Assembly: GCA_021014325.1 (NCBI GenBank)
Contig: JAJGQC010000721.1
Location: 1 to 64,000 of the forward strand
DNA from: Plazaster borealis
Lineage: Eukaryota; Echinodermata; Asteroidea; Forcipulatida; Labidiasteridae
DNA length: 64,000 nucleotides
Direction of reading: 5' to 3'
Below, one piece after another: positions 44,901-59,900 of this stretch. A model generated the notes under the pieces. That model saw nothing but the letters and a program-made list of their open reading frames with translations. It had not been told where the DNA came from and searched no databases. Position numbers and translations under genes: made by a program. Positions within the stretch are counted from its first letter, which is position 1. Each line of letters starts with the position of its first letter.

Positions 44901-47900
44901 ATAACAATCTACCAGAACATGAGGGCTCTGTGCTTCAACTTTTGAGGAGATTTGATAAATTTAGGCGTTAAAGTTGGTCCTATTTGGCTTGGGAATTAGA
45001 GCAGTGCCTCGATGAAAACTGGCAGCAAGTCGGCTTGTGAAAAAGCACATTTTGATTTTGTTCTTCTGGGGTAAAAAAAATATCGAAAATTCCAAACGGC
45101 TGACCTGCCGAAAAATTGAAAAGAAATCTTGCGTTTAGTTGTCGGGAAATATATCTGATTTGTTTTCAAGAGGCTGAGAGACTTTGAAATATTTTTTGAG
45201 CATTTTGAATATTTAGCATTTAGCGTTGGTTGCTATGTGAGTTTATTTAGTGTGGTGCACCCTGCACGCACGAACAGACGTATGAAGCCCAATTCCTTTC
45301 CACAACCATGCACATTGCAACGGATGTATGAAGCCACAACCACGGCACGTTTGCGTGGTTGTGGCATCGTAAAAATAACGTTCTGGGGGTCATGCAATTA
45401 ATAGACTGTGTAATTATAACAATCTACCAGAACATGAGGGCTCTGTGCTTCAACTTTTGAGGAGATTTGATAAATTTAGGCGTTAAAGTTGGTCCTATTT
45501 GGCTTGGGAATTAGAGCAGTGCCTCGATGAAAACTGGCAGCAAGTCGGCTTGTGAAAAAGCACATTTGTTTTCTTTTTCTTTTGGGGTAAAAAAATTATC
45601 GAAAATTCCACACGGCTGACCTGCCGAAAAATTGAAAAGAAATCTTGCGTTTAGTTGTCGGGAAATATATCTGATTTGTTTTCAAGAGGCTGAGAGACTT
45701 TGAAATATTTTTTGAGCATTTTTGAATATTTAGCATTTAGCGTTGGTTGCTATGTGAGTTTATTTAGTGTGGTGCACCCTGCACGCACGAACAGACGTAT
45801 GAAGCCCAATTCCTTTCCACAACCATGCACATTGCAACGGATGTATGAAGCCACAACCACGGCACGTTTGCGTGGTTGTGGCATCGTAAAAATAACGTTC
45901 TGGGGGTCATGCAATTAATAGACTGTGTAATTATAACAATCTACCAGAACATGAGGGCTCTGTGCTTCAACTTTTGAGGAGATTTGATAAATTTAGGCGT
46001 TAAAGTTGGTCCTATTTGGCTTGGGAATTAGAGCAGTGCCTCGATGAAAACTGGCAGCAAGTCGGCTTGTGAAAAAGCACATTTTGGCGTTTTTTTTTTT
46101 CTTTTGGGGTAAAAAAATTATCGAAAATTCCAAACGGCTGACCTGCCGAAAAATTGAAAAGAAATCTTGCGTTTAGTTGTCGGGAAATATATCTGATTGG
46201 TTTTCAAGAGGCTGAGAGACTTTGAAATATTTTTTGAGCATTTTTGAATATTTAGCATTTAGCGTTGGTTGCTATGTGAGTTTATTTAGTGTGGTGCACC
46301 CTGCACGCACGAACAGACGTATGAAGCCCAATTCCTTTCCACAACCATGCACATTGCAACGGATGTATGAAGCCACAACCACGGCACGTTTGCGTGGTTG
46401 TGGCATCGTAAAAATAACGTTCTGGGGGTCATGCAATTAATAGACTGTGTAATTATAACAATCTACCAGAACATGAGGGCTCTGTGCTTCAACTTTTGAG
46501 GAGATTTGATAAATTTAGGCGTTAAAGTTGGTCCTATTTGGCTTGGGAATTAGAGCAGTGCCTCGATGAAAACTGGCAGCAAGTCGGCTTGTGAAAAAGC
46601 ACATTTTGGGTTTTTTTTCTTCTGGGGTAAAAAATTATCGAAAATTCCAAACGGCTGACCTGCCGAAAAATTGAAAAGAAATCTTGCGTTTAGTTGTCGG
46701 GAAATATATCTGATTGGTTTTCAAGAGGCTGAGAGACTTTGAAATATTTTTGAGCATTTTTGAATATTTAGCATTTAGCGTTGGTTGCTATGTGAGTTTA
46801 TTTAGTGTGGTGCACCCTGCACGCACGAACAGACGTATGAAGCCCAATTCCTTTCCACAACCATGCACATTGCAACGGATGTATGAAGCCACAACCACGG
46901 CACGTTTGCGTGGTTGTGGCATCGTAAAAATAACGTTCTGGGGTCATGCAATTAATAGACTGTGTAATTATAACAATCTACCAGAACATGAGGGCTCTGT
47001 GCTTCAACTTTTGAGGAGATTTGATAAATTTAGGCGTTAAAGTTGGTCCTATTTGGCTTGGGAATTAGAGCAGTGCCTCGATGAAAACTGGCAGCAAGTC
47101 GGCTTGTGAAAAAGCACATTTTGTTGTTTTTTTTTCTTTTGGGGTAAAAAAATTATCGAAAATTCCAAACGGCTGACCTGCCGAAAAATTGAAAAGAAAT
47201 CTTGCGTTTAGTTGTCGGGAAATATATCTGATTTGTTTTCAAGAGGCTGAGAGACTTTGAAATATTTTTTGAGCATTTTTGAATATTTAGCATTTAGCGT
47301 TGGTTGCTATGTGAGTTTATTTAGTGTGGTGCACCCTGCACGCACGAACAGACGTATGAAGCCCAATTCCTTTCCACAACCATGCACATTGCAACGGATG
47401 TATGAAGCCACAACCACGGCACGTTTGCGTGGTTGTGGCATCGTAAAAAATAACGTTCTGGGGTCATGCAATTAATAGACTGTGTAATTATAACAATCTA
47501 CCAGAACATGAGGGCTCTGTGCTTCAACTTTTGAGGAGATTTGATAAATTTAGGCGTTAAAGTTGGTCCTATTTGGCTTGGGAATTAGAGCAGTGCCTCG
47601 ATGAAAACTGGCAGCAAGTCGGCTTGTGAAAAAGCACATTTTGGTTTTTTTTCTTTTGGGGTAAAAAATTATCGAAAATTCCAAACGGCTGACCTGCCGA
47701 AAAATTGAAAAGAAATCTTGCGTTTAGTTGTCGGGAAATATATCTGATTTGTTTTCAAGAGGCTGAGAGACTTTGAAATATTTTTGAGCATTTTTGAATA
47801 TTTAGCATTTAGCGTTGGTTGCTATGTGAGTTTATTTAGTGTGGTGCACCCTGCACGCACGAACAGACGTATGAAGCCCAATTCCTTTCCACAACCATGC

Positions 47901-50900
47901 ACATTGCAACGGATGTATGAAGCCACAACCACGGCACGTTTGCGTGGTTGTGGCATCGTAAAAATAACGTTCTGGGGTCATGCAATTAATAGACTGTGTA
48001 ATTATAACAATCTACCAGAACATGAGGGCTCTGTGCTTCAACTTTTGAGGAGATTTGATAAATTTAGGCGTTAAAGTTGGTCCTATTTGGCTTGGGAATT
48101 AGAGCAGTGCCTCGATGAAAACTGGCAGCAAGTCGGCTTGTGAAAAAGCACATTTTGGTTTTTTTTCTTCTGGGGTAAAAAAATTATCGAAAATTCCAAA
48201 CGGCTGACCTGCCGAAAAATTGAAAAGAAATCTTGCGTTTAGTTGTCGGGAAATATATCTGATTGGTTTTCAAGAGGCTGAGAGACTTTGAAATATTTTT
48301 TGAGCATTTTTGAATATTTAGCATTTAGCGTTGGTTGCTATGTGAGTTTATTTAGTGTGGTGCACCCTGCACGCACGAACAGACGTATGAAGCCCAATTC
48401 CTTTCCACAACCATGCACATTGCAACGGATGTATGAAGCCACAACCACGGCACGTTTGCGTGGTTGTGGCATCGTAAAAATAACGTTCTGGGGTCATGCA
48501 ATTAATAGACTGTGTAATTATAACAATCTACCAGAACATGAGGGCTCTGTGCTTCAACTTTTGAGGAGATTTGATAAATTTAGGCGTTAAAGTTGGTCCT
48601 ATTTGGCTTGGGAATTAGAGCAGTGCCTCGATGAAAACTGGCAGCAAGTCGGCTTGTGAAAAAGCACATTTTGGTTTTTTTTTCTTCTGGGGTTAAAAAA
48701 TTATCGAAAATTCCAAACGGCTGACCTGCCGAAAAATTGAAAAGAAATCTTGCGTTTAGTTGTCGGGAAATATATCTGATTGGTTTTCAAGAGGCTGAGG
48801 GATTTTGAAATATTTTTTGGGCATTTTTGAATATTTAGCATTTAGCGTTGGTTGCTATGTGAGTTTATTTAGTGTGGTGCACCCTGCACGCACGAACAGA
48901 CGTATGAAGCCCAATTCCTTTCCACAACCATGCACATTGCAACGGATGTATGAAGCCACAACCACGGCACGTTTGCGTGGTTGTGGCATCGTAAAAATAA
49001 CGTTCTGGGGTTCATGCAATTAATAGACTGTGTAATTATAACAATCTACCAGAACATGAGGGCTCTGTGCTTCAACTTTTGAGGAGATTTGATAAATTTA
49101 GGCGTTAAAGTTGGTCCTATTTGGCTTGGGAATTAGAGCAGTGCCTCGATGAAAACTGGCAGCAAGTCGGCTTGTGAAAAAGCACATTTTGGGTTTTTTT
49201 TTCTTTTGGGGTAAACAAATTATCGAAAATTCCAAACTGCTGACCTGCCGAAAAATTGAAAAGAAATCTTGCGTTTAGTTGTCGGGAAATATATCTGATT
49301 TGTTTTCAAGAGGCTGAGAGACTTTGAAATATTTTTTCAGCATTTTTGAATATTTAGCATTTAGCGTTGGTTGCTATGTGAGTTTATTTAGTGTGGTGCA
49401 CCCTGCACGCACGAACAGACGTATGAAGCCCAATTCCTTTCCACAACCATGCACATTGCAACGGATGTATGAAGCCACAACCACGGCACGTTTGCGTGGT
49501 TGTGGCATCGTAAAAATAACGTTCTGGGGTCATGCAATTAATAGACTGTGTAATTATAACAATCTACCAGAACATGAGGGCTCTGTGCTTCAACTTTTGA
49601 GGAGATTTGATAAATTTAGGCGTTAAAGTTGGTCCTATTTGGCTTGGGAATTAGAGCAGTGCCTCGATGAAAACTGGCAGCAAGTCGGCTTGTGAAAAAG
49701 CACATTTTGGGTTTTTCTTTCTTCTGGGGTAAAAAAATTATCGAAAATTCCAAACGGCTGACCTGCCGAAAAATTGAAAAGAAATCTTGCGTTTAGTTGT
49801 CGGGAAATATATCTGATTTGTTTTCAAGAGGCTGAGAGACTTTGAAATATTTTTTCAGCATTTTTGAATATTTAGCATTTAGCGTTGGTTGCTATGTGAG
49901 TTTATTTAGTGTGGTGCACCCTGCACGCACGAACAGACGTATGAAGCCCAATTCCTTTCCACAACCATGCACATTGCAACGGATGTATGAAGCCACAACC
50001 ACGGCACGTTTGCGTGGTTGTGGCATCGTAAAAATAACGTTCTGGGGTCATGCAATTAATAGACTGTGTAATTATAACAATCTACCAGAACATGAGGGCT
50101 CTGTGCTTCAACTTTTGAGGAGATTTGATAAATTTAGGCGTTAAAGTTGGTCCTATTTGGCTTGGGAATTAGAGCAGTGCCTCGATGAAAACTGGCAGCA
50201 AGTCGGCTTGTGAAAAAGCTTCTTTTTTTTTCTTTCTTCTGGGGTAAAAAAATTATCGAAAATTCCACACGGCTGACCTGCCGAAAAATTGAACAGAAAT
50301 CTTGCGTTTAGTTGTCGGGAAATATATCTGATTTGTTTTCAAGAGGCTGAGAGACTTTGAAATATTTTTTGAGCATTTTTGAATATTTAGCATTTAGCGT
50401 TGGTTGCTATGTGAGTTTATTTAGTGTGGTGCACCCTGCACGCACGAACAGACGTATGAAGCCCAATTCCTTTCCACAACCATGCACATTGCAACGGATG
50501 TATGAAGCCACAACCACGGCACGTTTGCGTGGTTGTGGCATCGTAAAAATAACGTTCTGGGGTCATGCAATTAATAGACTGTGTAATTATAACAATCTAC
50601 CAGAACATGAGGGCTCTGTGCTTCAACTTTTGAGGAGATTTGATAAATTTAGGCGTTAAAGTTGGTCCTATTTGGCTTGGGAATTAGAGCAGTGCCTCGA
50701 TGAAAACTGGCAGCAAGTCGGCTTGTGAAAAAGCACATTTTTAAGGGTTTTTTTTTCTTTTGGGGTAAAAAAATTATCGAAAATTCCAAACAGCTGACCT
50801 GCCGAAAAAATTGAAAAGAAATCTTGCGTTTAGTTGTCGGGAAATATATCTGATTGGTTTTCAAGAGGCTGAGAGACTTTGAAATATTTTTTGAGCATTT

Positions 50901-53900
50901 TTGAATATTTAGCATTTAGCGTTGGTTGCTATGTGAGTTTATTTAGTGTGGTGCACCCTGCACGCACGAACAGACGTATGAAGCCCAATTCCTTTCCACA
51001 ACCATGCACATTGCAACGGATGTATGAAGCCACAACCACGGCACGTTTGCGTGGTTGTGGCATCGTAAAAATAACGTTCTGGGGTCATGCAATTAATAGA
51101 CTGTGTAATTATAACAATCTACCAGAACATGAGGGCTCTGTGCTTCAACTTTTGAGGAGATTTGATAAATTTAGGCGTTAAAGTTGGTCCTATTTGGCTT
51201 GGGAATTAGAGCAGTGCCTCGATGAAAACTGGCAGCAAGTCGGCTTGTGAAAAAGCACATTTTGGGTTTTTCTTTCTTCTGGGGTAAAAAATTATCGAAA
51301 ATTCCAAACGGCTGACCTGCCGAAAAATTGAAAAGAAATCTTGCGTTTAGTTGTCGGGAAATATATCTGATTTGTTTTCAAGAGGCTGAGAGACTTTGAA
51401 ATATTTTTTGAGCATTTTGAATATTTAGCATTTAGCGTTGGTTGCTATGTGAGTTTATTTAGTGTGGTGCACCCTGCACGCACGAACAGACGTATGAAGC
51501 CCAATTCCTTTCCACAACCATGCACATTGCAACGGATGTATGAAGCCACAACCACGGCACGTTTGCGTGGTTGTGGCATCGTAAAAATAACGTTCTGGGG
51601 TCATGCAATTAATAGACTGTGTAATTATAACAATCTACCAGAACATGAGGGCTCTGTGCTTCAACTTTTGAGGAGATTTGATAAATTTAGGCGTTAAAGT
51701 TGGTCCTATTTGGCTTGGGAATTAGAGCAGTGCCTCGATGAAAACTGGCAGCAAGTCGGCTTGTGAAAAAGCACATTTTGGTTTTTTTTTCTTCTGGGGT
51801 AAAAAAATTATCGAAAATTCCAAACGGCTGACCTGCCGAAAAATTGAAAAGAAATCTTGCGTTTAGTTGTCGGGAAATATATCTGATTTGTTTTCAAGAG
51901 GCTGAGAGACTTTGAAATATTTTTTGAGCATTTTTGAATATTTAGCATTTAGCGTTGGTTGCTATGTGAGTTTATTTAGTGTGGTGCACCCTGCACGCAC
52001 GAACAGACGTATGAAGCCCAATTCCTTTCCACAACCATGCACATTGCAACGGATGTATGAAGCCACAACCACGGCACGTTTGCGTGGTTGTGGCATCGTA
52101 AAAATAACGTTCTGGGGTCATGCAATTAATAGACTGTGTAATTATAACAATCTACCAGAACATGAGGGCTCTGTGCTTCAACTTTTGAGGAGATTTGATA
52201 AATTTAGGCGTTAAAGTTGGTCCTATTTGGCTTGGGAATTAGAGCAGTGCCTCGATGAAAACTGGCAGCAAGTCGGCTTGTGAAAAAGCACATTTTGGTT
52301 TTTTTTCTTCTTGGGTTAAAAATTATTGAAAATTCCAAACGGCTGACCTGCCGAAAAATTCAAAAGAAATCTTGCGTTTAGTTGTCGGGAAATATATCTG
52401 ATTTGTTTTCAAGAGGCTGAGAGACTTTGAAATATTTTTGAGCATTTTTGAATATTTAGCATTTAGCGTTGGTTGCTATGTGAGTTTATTTAGTGTGGTG
52501 CACCCTGCACGCACGAACAGACGTATGAAGCCCAATTCCTTTCCACAACCATGCACATTGCAACGGATGTATGAAGCCACAACCACGGCACGTTTGCGTG
52601 GTTGTGGCATCGTAAAAATAACGTTCTGGGGTCATGCAATTAATAGACTGTGTAATTATAACAATCTACCAGAACATGAGGGCTCTGTGCTTCAACTTTT
52701 GAGGAGATTTGATAAATTTAGGCGTTAAAGTTGGTCCTATTTGGCTTGGGAATTAGAGCAGTGCCTCGATGAAAACTGGCAGCAAGTCGGCTTGTGAAAA
52801 AGCACATTTTGGGTTTTTTTTTTCTTCTGGGGTAAAACAAAAATCGAAAATTCCAAACGACTGACCTGCCGAAAAAATTGAAAAGAAATCTTAAGTTTAG
52901 TTGTCGGGAAATATATCTGATTGGTTTTCAAGAGGCTGAGAGACTTTGAAATATTTTTGAGCATTTTTGAATATTTAGCATTTAGCGTTGGTTGCTATGT
53001 GAGTTTATTTAGTGTGGTGCACCCTGCACGCACGAACAGACGTATGAAGCCCAATTCCTTTCCACAACCATGCACATTGCAACGGATGTATGAAGCCACA
53101 ACCACGGCACGTTTGCGTGGTTGTGGCATCGTAAAAATAACGTTCTGTGGTCATGCAATTAATAGACTGTGTAATTATAACAATCTACCAGAACATGAGG
53201 GCTCTGTGCTTCAACTTTTGAGGAGATTTGATAAATTTAGGCGTTAAAGTTGGTCCTATTTGGCTTGGGAATTAGAGCAGTGCCTCGATGAAAACTGGCA
53301 GCAAGTCGGCTTGTGAAAAAGCACATTTTTTTTTTCTTTTGGGGTAAAAAAATTATCGAAAATTCCAAACGGCTGACCTGCTGAAAAATTGAAAAGAAAT
53401 CTTGCGTTTAGTTGTCGGGAAATATATCTGATTTGTTTTCAAGAGGCTGAGAGACTTTGAAATATTTTTTGAGCATTTTGGAATATTTAGCATTTAGCGT
53501 TGGTTGCTATGTGAGTTTATTTAGTGTGGTGCACCCTGCACGCACGAACAGACGTATGAAGCCCAATTCCTTTCCACAACCATGCACATTGCAACGGATG
53601 TATGAAGCCACAACCACGGCACGTTTGCGTGGTTGTGGCATCGTAAAAATAACGTTCTGGGGTCATGCAATTAATAGACTGTGTAATTATAACAATCTAC
53701 CAGAACATGAGGGCTCTGTGCTTCAACTTTTGAGGAGATTTGATAAATTTAGGCGTTAAAGTTGGTCCTATTTGGCTTGGGAATTAGAGCAGTGCCTCGA
53801 TGAAAACTGGCAGCAAGTCGGCTTGTGAAAAAGCACATTTTGGTTTTTTTCTTCTGGGGTAAAAAAATATCGAAAATTCCAAACGGCTGACCTGCCGAAA

Positions 53901-56900
53901 AATTGAAAAGAAATCTTGCGTTTAGTTGTCGGGAAATATATCTGATTGGTTTTCAAGAGGCTGAGAGACTTTGAAATATTTTTTGAGCATTTTTGAATAT
54001 TTAGCATTTAGCGTTGGTTGCTATGTGAGTTTATTTAGTGTGGTGCACCCTGCACGCACGAACAGACGTATGAAGCCCAATTCCTTTCCACAACCATGCA
54101 CATTGCAACGGATGTATGAAGCCACAACCACGGCACGTTTGCGTGGTTGTGGCATCGTAAAAATAACGTTCTGGGGGTCATGCAATTAATAGACTGTGTA
54201 ATTATAACAATCTACCAGAACATGAGGGCTCTGTGCTTCAACTTTTGAGGAGATTTGATAAATTTAGGCGTTAAAGTTGGTCCTATTTGGCTTGGGAATT
54301 AGAGCAGTGCCTCGATGAAAACTGGCAGCAAGTCGGCTTGTGAAAAAGCACATTTTGGGTTTTTCTTTCTTCTGGGGTAAAAAAATTATCGAAAATTCCA
54401 AACGGCTGACCTGCCGAAAAATTGAAAAGAAATCTTGCGTTTAGTTGTCGGGAAATATATCTGATTGGTTTTCAAGAGGCTGAGAGACTTTGAAATATTT
54501 TTGAGCATTTTTGAATATTTAGCATTTAGCGTTGGTTGCTATGTGAGTTTATTTAGTGTGGTGCACCCTGCACGCACGAACAGACGTATGAAGCCCAATT
54601 CCTTTCCACAACCATGCACATTGCAACGGATGTATGAAGCCACAACCACGGCACGTTTGCGTGGTTGTGGCATCGTAAAAAATAACGTTCTGGGGTCATG
54701 CAATTAATAGACTGTGTAATTATAACAATCTACCAGAACATGAGGGCTCTGTGCTTCAACTTTTGAGGAGATTTGATAAATTTAGGCGTTAAAGTTGGTC
54801 CTATTTGGCTTGGGAATTAGAGCAGTGCCTCGATGAAAACTGGCAGCAAGTCGGCTTGTTTAAAAGCACATTTTTGGTTTATTTTCTTCTTGGGTTAACA
54901 AATTATCGAAAATTCCAAACGGCTGACCTGCCGAAAAATTGAAAAGAAATCTTGCGTTTAGTTGTCGGGAAATATATCTGATTTGTTTTCAAGAGGCTGA
55001 GAGACTTTGAAATATTTTTTGAGCATTTTTGAATATTTAGCATTTAGCGTTGGTTGCTATGTGAGTTTATTTAGTGTGGTGCACCCTGCACGCACGAACA
55101 GACGTATGAAGCCCAATTCCTTTCCACAACCATGCACATTGCAACGGATGTATGAAGCCACAACCACGGCACGTTTGCGTGGTTGTGGCATCGTAAAAAA
55201 TAACGTTCTGGGGGTCATGCAAGTAATAGACTGTGTAATTACAACAATCTACCAGAACATGAGGGCTCTGTGCTTCAACTTTTGAGGAGATTTGATAAAT
55301 TTAGGCGTTAAAGTTGGTCCTATTTGGCCTGGGAGTTAGAGCAGTGCCTCGATGAAAACTGGCAGCAAGTCGGCTTGTGAAAAAGCACATTTTGGTTTTT
55401 TCTTTCTTCTCGGGTAAAAAAAATTATCGAAAATTCCAAACGGCTGACCTGCTGAAAAATTGAAAAGAAATCTTGCGTTTAGTTGTAGGGAATTATATCT
55501 GATTTGTTTTCAAGAGGCTGAGAGACTTTGAAATATTTTTTCAGCATTTTTGAATATTAAGCGTTTAGCGTTGGTTGCTATGTGAGTTTATTTAGTGTGG
55601 TGCACCCTGCACGCACGAACAGACGTATGAAGCCCAATTCCTTTCCACAACCATGCACATTGCAACGGATGTATGAAGCCACAACCACGGCACGTTTGCG
55701 TGGTTGTGGCATCGTAAAAATAACGTTCTGGGGGTCATGCAATTAATAGACTGTGTAATTATAACAATCTTCCAGAACATGAGGGCTCTGTGCTTCAACT
55801 TTTGAGGAGATTTGATAAATTTAGGCGTTAAAGTTGGTCCTATTTGGCTTGGGAATTAGAGCAGTGCCTCGATGAAAACTGGCAGCAAGTCGGCTTGTGA
55901 AAAAGCACATTTTTTTTTTTTCTTCTGGGGTAAAAAAATTATCGAAAATTCCAAACGGCTGACCTGCCGAAAAATTGAAAAGAAATCTTGCGTTTAGTTG
56001 TCGGGAAATATATCTGATTTGTTTTCAAGAGGCTGAGAGACTTTGAAATATTTTTTGAGCATTTTTGAATATTTAGCATTTAGCGTTGGTTGCTATGTGA
56101 GTTTATTTAGTGTGGTGCACCCTGCACGCACGAACAGACGTATGAAGCCCAATTCCTTTCCACAACCATGCACATTGCAACGGATGTATGAAGCCACAAC
56201 CACGGCACGTTTGCGTGGTTGTGGCATCGTAAAAATAACGTTCTGGGGTCATGCAATTAATAGACTGTGTAATTATAACAATCTACCAGAACATGAGGGC
56301 TCTGTGCTTCAACTTTTGAGGAGATTTGATAAATTTAGGCGTTAAAGTTGGTCCTATTTGGCTTGGGAATTAGAGCAGTGCCTCGATGAAAACTGGCAGC
56401 AAGTCGGCTTGTGAAAAAGCACATTTTGGGTTTTTCTTTCTTCTGGGGTAAAAAATTATTGAAAATTCCAAAGGGCTGACCTGCCTAAAAATTTAAAATA
56501 AATATTGGGTTTAGTTTTCGGGATATATTTCTTTTTTGGTTTTCTTGAGGCTGTGAGACTTTGAAATTTTTTTTTGAGCATTTTTGAATATTTAGCATTT
56601 AGCGTTGGTTGCTATGTGAGTTTATTTAGTGTGGTGCACCCTGCACGCACGAACAGACGTATGAAGCCCAATTCCTTTCCACAACCATGCACATTGCAAC
56701 GGATGTATGAAGCCACAACCACGGCACGTTTGCGTGGTTGTGGCATCGTAAAAATAACGTTCTGGGGTCATGCAATTAATAGACTGTGTAATTATAACAA
56801 TCTACCAGAACATGAGGGCTCTGTGCTTCAACTTTTGAGGAGATTTGATAAATTTAGGCGTTAAAGTTGGTCCTATTTGGCTTGGGAATTAGAGCAGTGC

Positions 56901-59900
56901 CTCGATGAAAACTGGCAGCAAGTCGGCTTGTGAAAAAGCACATTTTGGGTTTTTTTTCTTCTGGGGTAAAAAAATTATCGAAAATTCCAAACGGCTGACC
57001 TGCCGAAAAATTGAAAAGAAATCTTGCGTTTAGTTGTCGGGAAATATATCTGATTGGTTTTCAAGAGGCTGAGAGACTTTGAAATATTTTTTGAGCATTT
57101 TTGAATATTTAGCATTTAGCGTTGGTTGCTATGTGAGTTTATTTAGTGTGGTGCACCCTGCACGCACGAACAGACGTATGAACCCAATTCCTTTCCACAA
57201 CCATGCACATTGCAACGGATGTATGAAGCCACAACCACGGCACGTTTGCGTGGTTGTGGCATCGTAAAAATAACGTTCTGGGGGTCATGCAATTAATAGA
57301 CTGTGTAATTATAACAATCTACCAGAACATGAGGGCTCTGTGCTTCAACTTTTGAGGAGATTTGATAAATTTAGGCGTTAAAGTTGGTCCTATTTGGCTT
57401 GGGAATTAGAGCAGTGCCTCGATGAAAACTGGCAGCAAGTCGGCTTGTGAAAAAGCACATTTTGGGTTTTTTTTCTTCTGGGGTAAAAAATTATCGAAAA
57501 TTCCAAACGGCTGACCTGCCGAAAAATTGAAAAGAAATCTTGCGTTTAGTTGTCGGGAAATATATCTGATTGGTTTTCAAGAGGCTGAGAGACTTTGAAA
57601 TATTTTTTGAGCATTTTTGAATATTTAGCATTTAGCGTTGGTTGCTATGTGAGTTTATTTAGTGTGGTGCACCCTGCACGCACGAACAGACGTATGAAGC
57701 CCAATTCCTTTCCACAACCATGCACATTGCAACGGATGTATGAAGCCACAACCACGGCACGTTTGCGTGGTTGTGGCATCGTAAAAATAACGTTCTGGGG
57801 GTCATGCAATTAATAGACTGTGTAATTATAACAATCTACCAGAACATGAGGGCTCTGTGCTTCAACTTTTGAGGAGATTTGATAAATTTAGGCGTTAAAG
57901 TTGGTCCTATTTGGCTTGGGAATTAGAGCAGTGCCTCGATGAAAACTGGCAGCAAGTCGGCTTGTGAAAAAGCACATTTTGGGTTTTATTTTTCTTTTGG
58001 GGTAAAAAAATTATCGAAAATTCCAAACGGCTGACCTGCCGAAAAATTGAAAAGAAATCTTGCGTTTAGTTGTCTGGAAATATATCTGATTTGTTTTCAA
58101 GAGGCTGAGAGACTTTGAAATATTTTTGAGCATTTTTGAATATTTAGCATTTAGCGTTGGTTGCTATGTGAGTTTATTTAGTGTGGTGCACCCTGCACGC
58201 ACGAACAGACGTATGAAGCCCAATTCCTTTCCACAACCATGCACATTGCAACGGATGTATGAAGCCACAACCACGGCACGTTTGCGTGGTTGTGGCATCG
58301 TAAAAATAACGTTCTGGGGGTCATGCAATTAATAGACTGTATAATTATAACAATCTACCAGAACATGAGGGCTCTGTGCTTCAACTTTTGAGGAGATTTG
58401 ATAAATTTAGGCGTTAAAGTTGGTCCTATTTGGCTTGGGAATTAGAGCAGTGCCTCGATGAAAACTGGCAGCAAGTCGGCTTGTGTAAAAGCACATTTTG
58501 CGTTTTTTTCTTCTGGGGTTAAAAAATTATCGAAAATTCCAAACGGCTGACCTGCTGAAAAATTGAAAAGAAATCTTGCGTTTAGTTGTCGGGAAATATA
58601 TCTGATTTGTTTTCAAGAGGCTGAGAGACTTTGAAATATTTTTTGAGCATTTTGGAATATTTAGCATTTAGCGTTGGTTGCTATGTGAGTTTATTTAGTG
58701 TGGTGCACCCTGCACGCACGAACAGACGTATGAAGCCCAATTCCTTTCCACAACCATGCACATTGCAACGGATGTATGAAGCCACAACCACGGCACGTTT
58801 GCGTGGTTGTGGCATCGTAAAAATAACGTTCTGGGGGTCATGCAATTAATAGACTGTGTAATTATAACAATCTACCAGAACATGAGGGCTCTGTGCTTCA
58901 ACTTTTGAGGAGATTTGATAAATTTAGGCGTTAAAGTTGGTCCTATTTGGCTTGGGAATTAGAGCAGTGCCTCGATGAAAACTGGCAGCAAGTCGGCTTG
59001 TGAAAAAGCACATTTTGATGTATTTTTTTCTTCTGGGGTAAAAAAATTATCGAAAATTCCAAACGGCTGACCTGCCAAAAAAATTGAAAAGAAATCTTGC
59101 GTTTATTTGTCTGGAAATATATCTGATTTGTTTTCAAGAGGCTGAGAGACTTTGAAATGTTTTTGAGCATTTTTGAATATTTAGCATTTAGCGTTGGTTG
59201 TTATGTGAGTTTATTTAGTGTGGTGCACCCTGCACGCACGAGCAGACGTATGAAGCCCAATTCCTTTCCACAACCATGCACATTGCAACGGATGTATGAA
59301 GCCACAACCACGGCACGTTTGCGTGGTTGTGGCATCGTAAAAATAACGTTCTGGGGGTCATGCAATTAATAGACTGTGTAATTATAACAATCTACCAGAA
59401 CATGAGGGCTCTGTGCTTCAACTTTTGAGGAGATTTGATAAATTTAGGCGTTAAAGTTGGTCCTATTTGGCTTGGGAATTAGAGCAGTGCCTCGATGAAA
59501 ACTGGCAGCAAGTCGGCTTGTGTAAAAGCACATTTTGGTTTTTTTTTCTTCTGGGGTAAAAAAATTATCGAAAATTCCAAACGGCTGACCTGCTGAAAAA
59601 TTGAAAAGAAATCTTGCGTTTAGTTGTCGGGAAATATATCTGATTTGTTTTCAAGAGGCTGAGAGACTTTGAAATATTTTTTGAGCATTTTTGAATATTT
59701 AGCATTTAGCGTTGGTTGCTATGTGAGTTTATTTAGTGTGGTGCACCCTGCACGCACGAACAGACGTATGAAGCCCAATTCCTTTCCACAACCATGCACA
59801 TTGCAACGGATGTATGAAGCCACAACCACGGCACGTTTGCGTGGTTGTGGCATCGTAAAAATAACGTTCTAGGGGTCATGCAATTAATAGACTGTGTAAT

